Source: Salicibibacter cibi
GTDB taxonomy: Bacteria; Bacillota; Bacilli; Bacillales; Marinococcaceae
Assembly (NCBI RefSeq): GCF_016495865.1
Contig: NZ_CP054706.1
Span: forward strand, 2,480,001-2,544,000
Reading direction: 5' to 3'
Length of the DNA stretch: 64,000 bases
The position numbers and the translations under genes were made by a program. The notes beneath the pieces were generated by a model that worked only from the letters and a program-made list of their open reading frames with translations, made no database searches and was not told the origin of the DNA. This document shows, one piece after another, positions 36,588 to 45,805 of the stretch. How positions within the stretch are numbered: position 1 is the first letter of the stretch; each line of letters starts with the position of its first letter.

Positions 36588-37762
36588 TAGAAAGCATCAT
36601 AGAGGAACGGCTTTCCGTGCGGAATCGCCTTCTCCCAAAGCGTAACCGCGGCTTTGGAGCCTTTGATTATTCCCCGTTCATGCAATGTTTCTCCGTCAAC
36701 ATAACGAAACAAAAACGGAATGATACCTTTAATATCGGTTTCCAATACGAGCCCGGTTGAAGCGGGATTTTTATGAACAACGTTTTGCCCGTTCTTTTTT
36801 TCAACTTGATACAAACCGTCATTCCACTCCGCGAAGGCGTCGGTTACGGAAATCGACAATTGTTCCCCTTCTTCAAGTTGAAAAGGAAATTGGGTAAGAA
36901 AGCCTTCCATTTCGACGATGCGTCCCATAAAATGGATCGATCTTTCTTCTTTAGCATCCGGGTTGTCCATGAAGAAGCGCCAATGCAAGTCGTTCGGCAT
37001 GGTGATCCGCATCTCTTCCACCATAGAGTCATGATTGGCAATCAATCGCCACAACGCTGATTCTGCTTCTTGATCGACAGCAACGAACTCGGAAACGTTC
37101 ATAATATCATTTTTTACCGTATAAAAAAGGTAGCCCCGATCCGTTCCTTCATCATCTTGATAGACGATTCGCCGCTTGTTTTTAAAACGGGCACTCAGCA
37201 ATATATTTTTCCACCAGCTCTCATCCCGGTCGATCATACCCGTATATCGGCTGGCATATTGGTCATAGATATCTTTGAAAATATGCCAATGCTCATCTTT
37301 CACGCGGCGATACCGGCCGCTTCCGCTTTTTTTCGGTGTCGGAAATGCATCTTTTTTTAATATGGCGGTCGTTCGATCGCAGTATAATTCCCACCCGAAT
37401 TTGCGGTAATAACTGACCGCGAATGGGTCAAGGAGCGACAATACATGCCCTCTTGCTCTCATATCCCGCAAGCTCTCCTTGAGAAGTTGGCGAACATTGC
37501 CGCTGCGGCGTCCTTCCGGCCAGGTGGCAACGCCGGAAATGCCGCCGGCCGGAAGGGATGTGCCGTATACCCACAATCGCGTAGGGAGGATAATAACTTT
37601 TGAGAGCATTTGACCGTCTTCCACGGCAACCCAGATGTTGTCCGGAACCATCCGTTTCATGATTTCCTTCGTCTCTTCCTCCGTAGGTTCATGTTGAAAC
37701 GCGAAGGAACTGAGCTTTATCGCTTCTCGTTTTTCCCCCTCTTCAAGTTTACGGATGTCCAT
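36587..37762 (-). CDS. Eis-like GNAT acetyltransferase with SCP2-type C-terminus
   Basis: A 391-residue protein. The first 150 residues are a GNAT domain (ISGVATWPEGRRSGNVRQLL is the acetyl-CoA loop). The middle resembles a second GNAT domain, and the last 100 a sterol-carrier-like domain, as in Eis/acetyltransf_9 proteins. The substrate is unknown; relatives acetylate amines or aminoglycosides. ATG 37762 follows GGAGG. The extension to 37840 is repeat R5 sequence. Confidence 0.85.
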   Translation of the reverse strand: MDIRKLEEGEKREAIKLSSFAFQHEPTEEETKEIMKRMVPDNIWVAVEDGQMLSKVIILPTRLWVYGTSLPAGGISGVATWPEGRRSGNVRQLLKESLRDMRARGHVLSLLDPFAVSYYRKFGWELYCDRTTAILKKDAFPTPKKSGSGRYRRVKDEHWHIFKDIYDQYASRYTGMIDRDESWWKNILLSARFKNKRRIVYQDDEGTDRGYLFYTVKNDIMNVSEFVAVDQEAESALWRLIANHDSMVEEMRITMPNDLHWRFFMDNPDAKEERSIHFMGRIVEMEGFLTQFPFQLEEGEQLSISVTDAFAEWNDGLYQVEKKNGQNVVHKNPASTGLVLETDIKGIIPFLFRYVDGETLHERGIIKGSKAAVTLWEKAIPHGKPFLYDAF

Positions 37763-37785
37763 TGGTTTGCCTCCTTCCTTGGCAA

Positions 37786-37838
37786 CTAAGGCTTTTCGCC
37801 ATAAATGCTCCGGCGAAAAGCCAAGTTTGCTAAAAAGC
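37786..37838 (-). repeat. Two-hairpin small repeat, half copy R5
   Basis: GGCTTTTCGCCATAAATGC and CGGCGAAAAGCCAAGTTTGCTA match the hairpin half of R1-R4. It lies between pycA and the GNAT gene, about 20 bp before the GNAT ribosome binding site. Confidence 0.75.
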
Positions 37839-37870
37839 ACGTCTCCTTAGAATCCCCATTGTGAAAGCCT

Positions 37871-40800
37871 TTAATCCCCGATTTCGATCAACAAGTCTCC
37901 GCTATCGATCGCTTCTCCATTTCCCACGTGAATCGCTTCAATTTTGCCGTCTCTAGGGGCTTGTACAGTCGTTTCCATTTTCATCGCTTCGGTAATGATC
38001 AGATGATCGCCCTTTTTAACCTCTTCTCCTTCTTTGACGAGCACTTTCAACACGGTTCCCGGCATCGTTCCGGCAATATGATTCGGATTTTTCTTGTCTG
38101 CTTTTACTTTTTCGGCCACGGTGCTTTGGATGCTTCGGTCTTTAATGATTACTTCCCGAGGCTGGCCGTTGAGTTCAAAATAGACGATGCGATCGCCGGC
38201 ATCCGATGGTTTGGAAATGGAAATCAGCTTCACAATCAACGTTTTTCCCGGCTCGATTTCCACTTCGATTTCCTCTCCAAGTCGAAGTCCATAGAAAAAT
38301 GTCGGCGTATCGAGAACGGAAACATCCCCGAAATAATTTCGAAACTGTTCATACTCCTCGTAAACTTTCGGGTACATCGTGTGATTCATTAGGTCGTGAG
38401 ATGTCACTTGCCGATCGAGCTCCGTGAATAGCTTTGTTTTCAGGTCTTCAAAATCGACAGGCTCCATGTGTTTACCAGGTCGGTCGGTATACGCTTCTCG
38501 ATTTTTTAAAATGATGCGCTGGAGTTCCGGCGGGAAACCTCCGGGCGGCTGTCCGATCTCGCCCTGAAACATTTCCACGACCGATTCGGGAAAATCAAGG
38601 GAATTTCCTTGTTCAAAAATATCCGCTTCCGTCAAATCATTTTTCACCATGTATAGTGCCATGTCACCGACGACTTTTGAAGAAGGAGTGACTTTCACGA
38701 TGTCACCGAAGAGCGTGTTTACCCTCGCGTACATGTCCTTCACATCATCCCATTGCCCTTTTAAGCCGACGGCTTTTGCCTGTTGCTGCAAGTTGCTGTA
38801 TTGTCCGCCGGGCATTTCGTGTTCATAGATTTCCGGGTGTGGTGCGATCAAGCCACTTTCAAACCCTTGATAGTAGGCGCGCACATCTTCCCAATAACCG
38901 CTTAACTTACTTGCGGCTTCCACGTTCAAAGCCGGTTCCTTGCCTGTGCCTTTCAAGGCGTAGTACAGGCTTTCCATGCTCGGCTGCGAAGTGGAGCCGG
39001 CCATCGCGCTAATCGCGGTGTCGACGACATCGACGCCGGCATCAATTGCTCTTGCATAAGTGAATACGCCATTTCCGCTCGTATCGTGCATATGCAGATG
39101 CACGGGCAAATCGATGGTTTCTTTTAACTCGTTCACCAATTGATAGGCAGCCTCGGGTTTCAATAATCCGGCCATATCTTTGATGCCGAGAATATGGGCG
39201 CCTTCCGCTTCTAGCGTTTTGGCAAGCTCTTTATAATAATTCAAATTGTATTTCTCGCGGTTGGGGTCGAGAATATCACCGGTATAACAGATCGCCGCTT
39301 CCGCGAGTTTTCCGGAGTTTCGAACCGCTTCGATCGCTTTCGTCATTCCCGGTAGCCAATTGAGGGAATCAAAGACACGGAAGACGTCGATGCCTGCACT
39401 GGCGGACGTTTTGACAAACTCCTCGATGACATTGTCGGGGTAATTTTTATAGCCGACCGCATTCGCCCCGCGAAGAAGCATCTGGAACAATACATTCGGC
39501 ATCTTCTCTCTGAGATTGAGCAGACGTTCCCACGGGTCTTCGTGCAAAAAGCGCATGGCCACATCGTATGTCGCTCCGCCCCACATCTCCGTTGAAAATA
39601 AATCAGGCAACATGCGCGCCGTCGGTTCGGCAATATTGAGCAAATCATGGCTGCGCACACGGGTCGCGAGCAGCGATTGATGGGCATCTCGGAACGTCGT
39701 GTCCGTCAAAAGCGTGCGTTCCTGGTCTTTTAACCATTTCACAAGCCCGTCGGTACCCCGCTCATCGAGCACTTGCTTGCTCCCGGACGGCATTGGTGCA
39801 TCTTCATCTACCTCGGGCTTACGAAGCGCGGAAAATATCGGTTTTTTCTGTTGCTCCAACCCCGGATAACCGTTCACAATCGTTTCGCCGATAAACGTCA
39901 GCATTTTCGTTCCCCGGTCTTTTCGGCGCGGGAACACGAATAATTCAGGCGTATCATCGATAAATGATGTATTGTACTCCCCGTTTAAAAAGTGCTCATG
40001 CTGCACGACATTTTCCAAAAAGGCAATATTCGTTTTAATGCCGCGGATGCGGAACTCCCGTAAGTTTCGAAGCATTTTTGCTGCGGCTACATTAAAAGAG
40101 AGCGCCCATGTCGAAACCTTCACAAGCAAAGAATCATAATGGGGGCTGATGACTGCGCCCTGAAAGCCATTCCCTGCATCCAGGCGTACACCGAAACCGC
40201 CGCTGGAGCGGTATGCCATGATTTTGCCCGTGTCCGGCATGAAGTCATTTTCCGGATCCTCGGTTGTCACCCGCGACTGGATCGCGTAGCCATGCGTACG
40301 GATTTCCGATTGAGCGGGCAATCCGATGACGGATCCGTGTATGGAAAAGCCGTCGGCGATGTATAACTGGGCATGTACAATGTCAACACCGGTAACCATT
40401 TCCGTAATCGTGTGTTCCACTTGAATACGGGGGTTGACTTCAATAAAGTAAAACGATCCGTCAGCACCGACGAGAAACTCAACGGTTCCTGCATTCAAAT
40501 AATTGATGTTATCGGCAAGGTCAATGGCTGCCTGGCAAATATCATCCCGGAGCTGTTCGCTGAGCGCGATGCTGGGTGCGATTTCCACCACTTTTTGATG
40601 GCGTCTTTGCACCGAGCAATCCCTTTCATATAAATGCAAAGTGTTCCCTTCATGGTCACCAAGAACTTGCACCTCAATATGCTTCGGATTCTCAATCAGC
40701 TTCTCTACATAAACCTCATCACTGCCAAAAGCGGATCGCGCTTCCGAGCGTGCCCGATCAAATGAATCCCTAACCTCTTCGGCTTTACGGACAATCCTCA

Positions 40801-41320
40801 TTCCGCGTCCGCCCCCGCCGAGGCTCGCCTTAATAATAAAAGGATATCCGTGTTCCGCGGCAAAATGCTCCACTTCCTCGACACCGGAAACGGCGCCGTT
40901 GCTTCCCGGTATGACCGGAAGCCCTGCTTCAATCGCGGTTTTGCGCGCTTGTATTTTATCGCCGAACATATGTAAATGCTCACTTTTCGGACCGATAAAA
41001 ATAATCCCTTCTTCTTCACAGCGCTCCGCAAAATGCGTGTTTTCCGCCAGAAATCCGTATCCCGGATGGATGGCGTCTACGTCTGTCCGTTTCGCAATCG
41101 AAATAATATTTTCAATGTCCAGATAAGCTTCAATCGGTTTTTTTCCTTCTCCGACCAAATAAGCTTCATCCGCCTTATAACGGTGGAATGCCCCCGTGTC
41201 TTCTTTGGAATAAACGGCCACTGTACGAATATGAAGTTCCGTACAAGCTCTGAAAATTCGAATGGCAATCTCGCCACGATTTGCAACGAGCACTTTCTGA
41301 ATGTTTTTCAGTTCGCTCAC
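37871..41320 (-). CDS. pycA: Pyruvate carboxylase
   Basis: A 1149-residue biotin enzyme that makes oxaloacetate from pyruvate. In order it has biotin carboxylase (about 8-460, with KASLGGGGRGMRIV for ATP), carboxyltransferase (about 530-830, with DTTFRDAHQSLLATR), PC tetramerization, and biotinyl carrier domain with the biotin lysine in EAMKMETT near the C-terminus. GTG 41320 follows GGAGG and matches the family length (1148 in B. subtilis); 41341 is the longer frame. Repeat R6 lies upstream. Confidence 0.97.
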   Translation of the reverse strand: MSELKNIQKVLVANRGEIAIRIFRACTELHIRTVAVYSKEDTGAFHRYKADEAYLVGEGKKPIEAYLDIENIISIAKRTDVDAIHPGYGFLAENTHFAERCEEEGIIFIGPKSEHLHMFGDKIQARKTAIEAGLPVIPGSNGAVSGVEEVEHFAAEHGYPFIIKASLGGGGRGMRIVRKAEEVRDSFDRARSEARSAFGSDEVYVEKLIENPKHIEVQVLGDHEGNTLHLYERDCSVQRRHQKVVEIAPSIALSEQLRDDICQAAIDLADNINYLNAGTVEFLVGADGSFYFIEVNPRIQVEHTITEMVTGVDIVHAQLYIADGFSIHGSVIGLPAQSEIRTHGYAIQSRVTTEDPENDFMPDTGKIMAYRSSGGFGVRLDAGNGFQGAVISPHYDSLLVKVSTWALSFNVAAAKMLRNLREFRIRGIKTNIAFLENVVQHEHFLNGEYNTSFIDDTPELFVFPRRKDRGTKMLTFIGETIVNGYPGLEQQKKPIFSALRKPEVDEDAPMPSGSKQVLDERGTDGLVKWLKDQERTLLTDTTFRDAHQSLLATRVRSHDLLNIAEPTARMLPDLFSTEMWGGATYDVAMRFLHEDPWERLLNLREKMPNVLFQMLLRGANAVGYKNYPDNVIEEFVKTSASAGIDVFRVFDSLNWLPGMTKAIEAVRNSGKLAEAAICYTGDILDPNREKYNLNYYKELAKTLEAEGAHILGIKDMAGLLKPEAAYQLVNELKETIDLPVHLHMHDTSGNGVFTYARAIDAGVDVVDTAISAMAGSTSQPSMESLYYALKGTGKEPALNVEAASKLSGYWEDVRAYYQGFESGLIAPHPEIYEHEMPGGQYSNLQQQAKAVGLKGQWDDVKDMYARVNTLFGDIVKVTPSSKVVGDMALYMVKNDLTEADIFEQGNSLDFPESVVEMFQGEIGQPPGGFPPELQRIILKNREAYTDRPGKHMEPVDFEDLKTKLFTELDRQVTSHDLMNHTMYPKVYEEYEQFRNYFGDVSVLDTPTFFYGLRLGEEIEVEIEPGKTLIVKLISISKPSDAGDRIVYFELNGQPREVIIKDRSIQSTVAEKVKADKKNPNHIAGTMPGTVLKVLVKEGEEVKKGDHLIITEAMKMETTVQAPRDGKIEAIHVGNGEAIDSGDLLIEIGD

Positions 41321-41348
41321 GTCGCTTCCTCCATTCCCCACTTTTCTT

Positions 41349-41410
41349 TTTAGAAAACTTGGTTTTCGCCAAGCTTATGGCGAAAGCCTTACCTGCATAA
41401 AAAGGTTTTT
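41349..41410 (-). repeat. Two-hairpin small repeat, copy R6
   Basis: TTAGAAAACTTGGTTTTCGCC, AAGCTTATGGCGAAAGCCTT and ACCTGCATAAAAAGG match the first two thirds of the repeat. It lies directly upstream of pycA. The rest of the gap to ylaN, where ftsW sits in B. subtilis, has no gene. Confidence 0.75.
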
Positions 41411-41532
41411 CACTATAATAGCATTTCTTACAACTTGAATCTACAAAAAATTATAGCGAAACGTCTCAGGATCGATAAACACCAATCGGAAAAAGCCTTT
41501 TCTTCCAGCGCTTAGCTAGCCCCTAGAGTAAT

Positions 41533-41563
41533 AAAAAAAACCAATTCCACCTTGCAGAATTGG
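41533..41563 (-). terminator. Terminator of ylaN
   Basis: CCAATTC and GAATTGG with a 9-base loop, followed by TTTTTTTT on the minus strand, directly after the ylaN stop. Confidence 0.88.
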
Positions 41564-41564
41564 C

Positions 41565-41846
41565 TTATTGGTTTACCGTTCGCTCATGTAATGCGGATAA
41601 CTTTCTTTCGAGCTCATCCATGATATGTTTGCCGGCCCGTTCATCGATCAAATTTAGGCGAATGGCGAAATCTATTTCACGGGAAAGTCCAAACATTTGG
41701 GTGTCCAACACCTCTTCATAGAGCGGACATTGCGGCATCGTTAAATTGTCCATTTGAACTTCAATCAGTTGCCTGATTTTTTCAGCATCTGCCTTCAGGA
41801 CAGCGTAAGCCTGTTCTCTGCTATCGGTCACGGTCTCCATATGCAC
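41565..41846 (-). CDS. ylaN: YlaN (UPF0358), iron-dependent Fur modulator
   Basis: A 93-residue protein nearly identical in its core to B. subtilis YlaN ([30 protein letters not shown] in part). YlaN binds iron and influences Fur activity; it is needed under iron limitation. GGAGGG directly abuts ATG 41852, whereas GTG 41846 lies six bases away, so I favour the GTG. It has its own terminator. Confidence 0.93.
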   Translation of the reverse strand: MHMETVTDSREQAYAVLKADAEKIRQLIEVQMDNLTMPQCPLYEEVLDTQMFGLSREIDFAIRLNLIDERAGKHIMDELERKLSALHERTVNQ

Positions 41847-41875
41847 ATGCATCCCTCCAGATAAAGTGAAACTTC

Positions 41876-41908
41876 CATCAGAGGGGATTTTTTGATTTCT
41901 CTGATGGT
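41876..41908. other. Inverted repeat upstream of ylaN; gene-free stretch to glsA
   Basis: CCATCAGAG and CTCTGATGG form a 9-bp stem with a 15-base loop in the ylaN leader. The following 41909-42245 contains no supported gene. A 79-codon plus-strand frame there lacks a ribosome binding site and runs into the glsA 3' end. Confidence 0.4.
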
Positions 41909-42245
41909 TAAGGTGAACGAATCGGGTTGTTAGCCACCCATTTTTTTCCGGAAGTCGAAAATCGAAAGTCGAAAGATCATTCTTCGCTTTCTAAAAGGCT
42001 TTTACCATCCTCTAGCCTCTGAAATCTGACCTCTAGAATAACGGACGCTTATCACCGGGGTAAAACTCCTACGGCTATCTTATCGGTTATGCCGCTAAAT
42101 TGCAAGAACAGCTTTTCAAACACTCATTTGAATTTATATTTGTTATTGGCACCGATTATGCTTTGGACCGGAGTCTGGTTGCTGACGTCGTCCCTTGTGA
42201 TCTTCAGTTAAGGCCTCATTCTTCTCTTTTGAAGTTAAGTCCCTA

Positions 42246-43190
42246 TCAAAAAATACTCAAACTGAAATGCCGGGATAATCGCTTCAAGAGCTCAACCCCT
42301 GCCCGACTATTGCCTTTTTCGTTCAAAGCGGGACTGTAAACCCCGATCCCCATCCCGTTCGGAACGCTTCCAAGTATCGCACCGGATACACCGCTTTTCG
42401 CCGGTATTCCTGCTTTTATGGCAAGTTCCCCGGATTCGTTATACATCCCACATGTAACCATGAATGTTTTCACCATTCTTGCTACAGGCACCGGAACAAT
42501 TTGTTCTCCCGTCTCGGGCGAGCGTCCTTCATGTCCAAAAATAAAACCGATCCGCGCAAGATCGCAACACCTCATGCTGAGGGCGCATTGTTTCGTGTAC
42601 ACGTCTAACAAAGACTCGATGTCACTGTCGATGACGCCTTCTCCTTTCAATAAATAGGCAAGCGCCCGGTTATGATCGGCTGTTTTCAATTCAGATGCGG
42701 CGACTGCGCGGTCATAAGTCGTTGTGTCGTCTCCGGTTAATTCACGAATAAACCGCAGCAAACGCTCTACTTTTTCCGTTTCTGTCCGTCCGCCGATCAT
42801 GGACGTTACGGTAAGCGCGCCCGCGTTAATCATCGGATTTAGCGGTTTTGACCGGCTCGTTAATTCCAATCGCGTAATGGAATAAAACGGGCCGCCCGTC
42901 GGTTCCATCCCGACTTTGTCAAACACTTGCTCTTCACCGCTATCCATCACCGCAAGCGCGAGCGCCACCACTTTTGAGACGCTTTGCAACGTAAACTTCC
43001 GGTCTTTATCCCCGAAACTGACACATGTTCCATTTTTAGTATATAACGCGCAGGCTAATGCGTCAGGGTCTGCATGCCGTAATTCCGGGATATACGTTGC
43101 AATCTTCCCTTCTTCGGTAAAAACGCGCATCTCCTCAACAATTTGTCCTACCTCAATTTCAAACTGCCTGAATTCCTCGTGCAATGCCAT
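42246..43190 (-). CDS. glsA: Glutaminase
   Basis: A 314-residue serine-dependent glutaminase (beta-lactamase-like fold) that turns glutamine into glutamate and ammonia. The active-site S-x-x-K is in FTLQSVSKV. NPMINAGALT and the late GIPAKSGVSG are family motifs. ATG 43190 follows AGGAGG with short spacing and gives a length close to B. subtilis YlaM. It is divergent from the ylaL-like gene. Confidence 0.94.
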   Translation of the reverse strand: MALHEEFRQFEIEVGQIVEEMRVFTEEGKIATYIPELRHADPDALACALYTKNGTCVSFGDKDRKFTLQSVSKVVALALAVMDSGEEQVFDKVGMEPTGGPFYSITRLELTSRSKPLNPMINAGALTVTSMIGGRTETEKVERLLRFIRELTGDDTTTYDRAVAASELKTADHNRALAYLLKGEGVIDSDIESLLDVYTKQCALSMRCCDLARIGFIFGHEGRSPETGEQIVPVPVARMVKTFMVTCGMYNESGELAIKAGIPAKSGVSGAILGSVPNGMGIGVYSPALNEKGNSRAGVELLKRLSRHFSLSIF

Positions 43191-43266
43191 ACGCCTCCTG
43201 GTTACACGTTTATTATTCTTTTTCAGATATGTTACGATATAAAAAAACAAATGAGGAGTTACTGAA

Positions 43267-43734
43267 ATGGATCCTTTTATTGTCCCCATATCTGGAAACG
43301 TCAAGCATCGCATTACGATCGATCCTACTGTATGGATCTTTGACAATCGAAAAATAGACCTGGGAAATTTTTTTCAGAAAACGCAATCCGGAGAAGAAGC
43401 GGTAGAAGAAGAGAGAGCAGAAATCGGTCCGAGGCGATGGCAAACCAACCAGATTCGCACGAAAAAAGAAGCCTTGATTGAAGGCTCCTACGGCATGAAA
43501 CTAGAACCATTTATTAACAATGCTGAACCTATATCATCCGCCACAACCATTGTTGCCGTCACATCCTCAGGCGAAGAAATCACCGCCTCGTTGGAAGACG
43601 GGAAAACGTGGATTGCCGGATTCTCTTCGGAAGGCATGGCGCTGAAAGAAGATGGGCCGATTCACATCTATTTCGCCGATGGCACGAACCGGCAGTCACC
43701 GGTAACCCATGTGGTTGAACTTCGGGTGGAATAG
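43267..43734 (+). CDS. Conserved Bacillaceae protein at the ylaL position
   Basis: A 155-residue protein. Its N-terminus (SGNVKHRITIDPTVWIFD and RKIDLGNFF) and its C-terminus (EDGPIHIYFADGTN) match a small Bacillaceae family found between ylaK and glsA. Some databases label members peptidyl-prolyl isomerase, but I see no known isomerase motif. No signal peptide is present. The ATG has GAGGAG ten bases upstream. Confidence 0.7.
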   Translation: MDPFIVPISGNVKHRITIDPTVWIFDNRKIDLGNFFQKTQSGEEAVEEERAEIGPRRWQTNQIRTKKEALIEGSYGMKLEPFINNAEPISSATTIVAVTSSGEEITASLEDGKTWIAGFSSEGMALKEDGPIHIYFADGTNRQSPVTHVVELRVE

Positions 43735-43759
43735 CGCAACGCCTCAAATTTCCGTTTCT

Positions 43760-43797
43760 CGGGCCGAACCCGTCCTCTGTTCGGCCCTTTCTTTTCT
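43760..43797. terminator. Bidirectional terminator
   Basis: GGGCCGAAC and GTTCGGCCC with a 9-base loop, followed by TTTCTTTT on the plus strand; on the minus side it lies just past the phoH stop. Confidence 0.8.
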
Positions 43798-45124
43798 ACA
43801 ATAAATCGGCCGCTAGTTGTGCAAGCGAGGACCTCTCCCCTTTCGCGAGCGACACATGGCCACTTGCCGATTGGTTTTTAAAACGCTCCACGACATAAGT
43901 GAGCCCATTATTATAGGCATCCAAATACGGATGATCAATTTGTTCCGGATCTCCCATCAGCACAATTTTCGTATTCTCTCCGACTCTTGTTAAAATGGTT
44001 TTCACTTCATGTTTCGTTAAGTTTTGCGCCTCATCCACAATGATCAGTTGCCCGGGCAAGCTGCGCCCGCGAATATAAGTGAGCGCCTCAACTTGAATGG
44101 ATCCTAACCCTGCTAAAATATTGTCCACTTCTTCAGGCTTGTTGGCGTTAAACAAAAACTCCAAGTTATCATAAATCGGCTGCATCCACGGACGTAATTT
44201 TTCATCTTTTTCCCCGGGCAAATACCCGAGATCTTTTCCCATCGGCACGACCGGGCGGGCAATCAACAACTTTTTATAGATTTTTAAGTCTTCCGTTTGC
44301 AGTAAGCCCGCCGCCATGGAAAGCAATGTTTTTCCGGTACCGGCTCTCCCTGTCATTGTCACCAAGGACACGGTTTGATCCAGCAGGATATCAAAAGACA
44401 TCTTTTGTTGCACGTTCCTCGGTTTAATTCCCCAGACGCTTTCACGGTCATGGATAAGCGGGCGCAACACCTCTCCATTGTGATCAACACGGCCCAACCC
44501 GGACATAGAAGGCTGTAATTCATTTTTTAAAATGACGAAGGAACCGGGATAGATGGGCGAACAAGGAAGGGACGTTACCGGAATTTGGCGGTCTTGATAA
44601 AATTCAGCCAATAGAGCAGGGTCTACATGAACACGTTCATACCCTTTATATAAATCATCATCGACAATCACCCTATCACTGAGAAAATCTTCTGCCTTTA
44701 ATCCAAACGCTTCCGCTTTAATGCGAACGAGTGCATCCTTGCTTACTAAAACAACCTGTTCATCACGCGCTTCCTTCCCCTTTTCGTCTTCCACATTTAA
44801 CGCCAACGCAATAATTCGATTATCGTTTGTCGCATCAGGAAGGATGTCTTTCAACTTTTCATAAGAACGATGATTTAACTCCACACGCAATAGCCCGCCA
44901 TTTTCAAGCGGCACGCCTTCATGCAACGGCTTGCGGGACCTTAACTGATCAAGGAGCCGCGCCACCTCCCGGGCATTTCGCCCGATTTCGTTCATGTGCT
45001 TTTTTTTCGCATCCAATTCTTGTAATACAATCGCAGGGACGAGGACATCGTTTTCCTTAAAAGAAAATAGGGCACGAGGATCTTGCAAAAGGACATTCGT
45101 ATCAAGAACATAAATTTTTTTCAA
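43796..45124 (-). CDS. ylaK: PIN-PhoH ATPase/RNase (YlaK)
   Basis: A 442-residue protein. The N-terminal PIN nuclease domain (about 1-140) has the acidic residues in VLDTNVLLQD and NDNRIIALAL. The C-terminal PhoH ATPase has Walker A GRAGTGKT (about 258-265) and Walker B LIIVDEAQN. PhoH2-type proteins act as RNA helicase-RNases. TTG 45124 follows GGGAGG. It is divergent from ylaI. Confidence 0.93.
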   Translation of the reverse strand: MKKIYVLDTNVLLQDPRALFSFKENDVLVPAIVLQELDAKKKHMNEIGRNAREVARLLDQLRSRKPLHEGVPLENGGLLRVELNHRSYEKLKDILPDATNDNRIIALALNVEDEKGKEARDEQVVLVSKDALVRIKAEAFGLKAEDFLSDRVIVDDDLYKGYERVHVDPALLAEFYQDRQIPVTSLPCSPIYPGSFVILKNELQPSMSGLGRVDHNGEVLRPLIHDRESVWGIKPRNVQQKMSFDILLDQTVSLVTMTGRAGTGKTLLSMAAGLLQTEDLKIYKKLLIARPVVPMGKDLGYLPGEKDEKLRPWMQPIYDNLEFLFNANKPEEVDNILAGLGSIQVEALTYIRGRSLPGQLIIVDEAQNLTKHEVKTILTRVGENTKIVLMGDPEQIDHPYLDAYNNGLTYVVERFKNQSASGHVSLAKGERSSLAQLAADLL

Positions 45125-45275
45125 TTCGTTACCTCCCGGTTTAAACGAATAACGGTAACGGAAGCATGAAGCATTGCCTCTTACTTTTGTTTATGCAACC
45201 GAGAAGGTAAAATTGACAAGTCTTTTAAGCAATGCCGTCAGTCGTGTTAAAATAGACGTATGGATGCGTAATGGG

Positions 45276-45332
45276 AAAGGAGAGAAGCAGACCGTTGCTT
45301 TTCGGACATGCAACCGGGATTCTGCGCAAAAA
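45276..45332 (+). promoter_or_regulatory. Leader motif 2: SD, hairpin, distant AUG (ylaI)
   Basis: AAAGGAGAGAAGCAGAC (45276-45292) differs from the tmcAL leader at one base in 17. It is followed by the stem GTTGC (45294-45298) and GCAAC (45310-45314). The ATG of ylaI is 41 bases after this 17-base block and has no closer ribosome binding site. Confidence 0.6.
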
Positions 45333-45503
45333 ATGCGAGCAAAATGTTTATTATGCAATCAAATTGACCAAATTTCCGACGATGACCCCCTAGCAAAGCG
45401 GTTGCGCAACCGACCGATTCACACGTATACGTGCCCCGAATGTTACGACCGGATTTCCCGCAAAGCCAAAACGCGGCGAGGGGTAACACAATCAACCGAA
45501 TAG
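45333..45503 (+). CDS. ylaI: YlaI, small zinc-ribbon protein (DUF2197)
   Basis: A 56-residue protein with two Cys-x2-Cys pairs (CLLC and CPEC) forming a zinc ribbon, and the family core DDPLAKRLRNRPIHTYTCPECYDRI in part. Function is unknown. The start at 45333 matches B. subtilis YlaI (MRVKC). The frame is open further upstream, but that part is not conserved and carries the shared leader motif. Confidence 0.85.
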   Translation: MRAKCLLCNQIDQISDDDPLAKRLRNRPIHTYTCPECYDRISRKAKTRRGVTQSTE

Positions 45504-45512
45504 CAGGAAGCG

Positions 45513-45546
45513 AAAAATCGCTTGGACGTTGTCCAAGCGATTTTTT
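45513..45546. terminator. Bidirectional terminator after ylaI
   Basis: AAAATCGCTTGGAC and GTCCAAGCGATTTT form a perfect stem with a 3-base loop and T runs on both strands. Confidence 0.88.
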
Positions 45547-45551
45547 GACAC

Positions 45552-45805
45552 TTAATCGGCATCCTCTACGTAGGCAGCTACATTTTCAGCGTCTTCGCCT
45601 TCGAGCATATTTGCTCCATCGGTCCCGGCCCTTCTTCAATGCCCACCAACACACCGTCACCATGGCAAGATAAGCAATTCTCTTCGAACAGTTCTTCACC
45701 TTCCGTAAGGTCTACCGTCGCTTTCGTTTCTTCCGCTGCTTCTTCCCCGCCGCAAGCAGCGAGTAACATAGCCGAAGCCCCCATCACCATCATTAATTTC
45801 TTCAT
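45552..45805 (-). pseudogene. Broken lipoprotein cytochrome c (c-551/CccB-like)
   Basis: The start looks normal: ribosome binding site GGAG, lipobox LLAAC and heme site CLSCH. The frame then reads GPMEQICSK and stops at residue 75. One frame over, the sequence continues as MLEGEDAENVAAYVEDAD to a stop at 45552, the normal CccB-type end. Restoring one base near 45613 gives GPMEANMLEGED. In addition the roughly 20 residues expected between the heme site and the methionine ligand are missing. Two lesions suggest a dead gene. Confidence 0.75.

Noticed and set aside
42100..42339. 79-codon frame between glsA and ylaN
   Set aside because: No ribosome binding site, and the second half overlaps the glsA coding end on the other strand.
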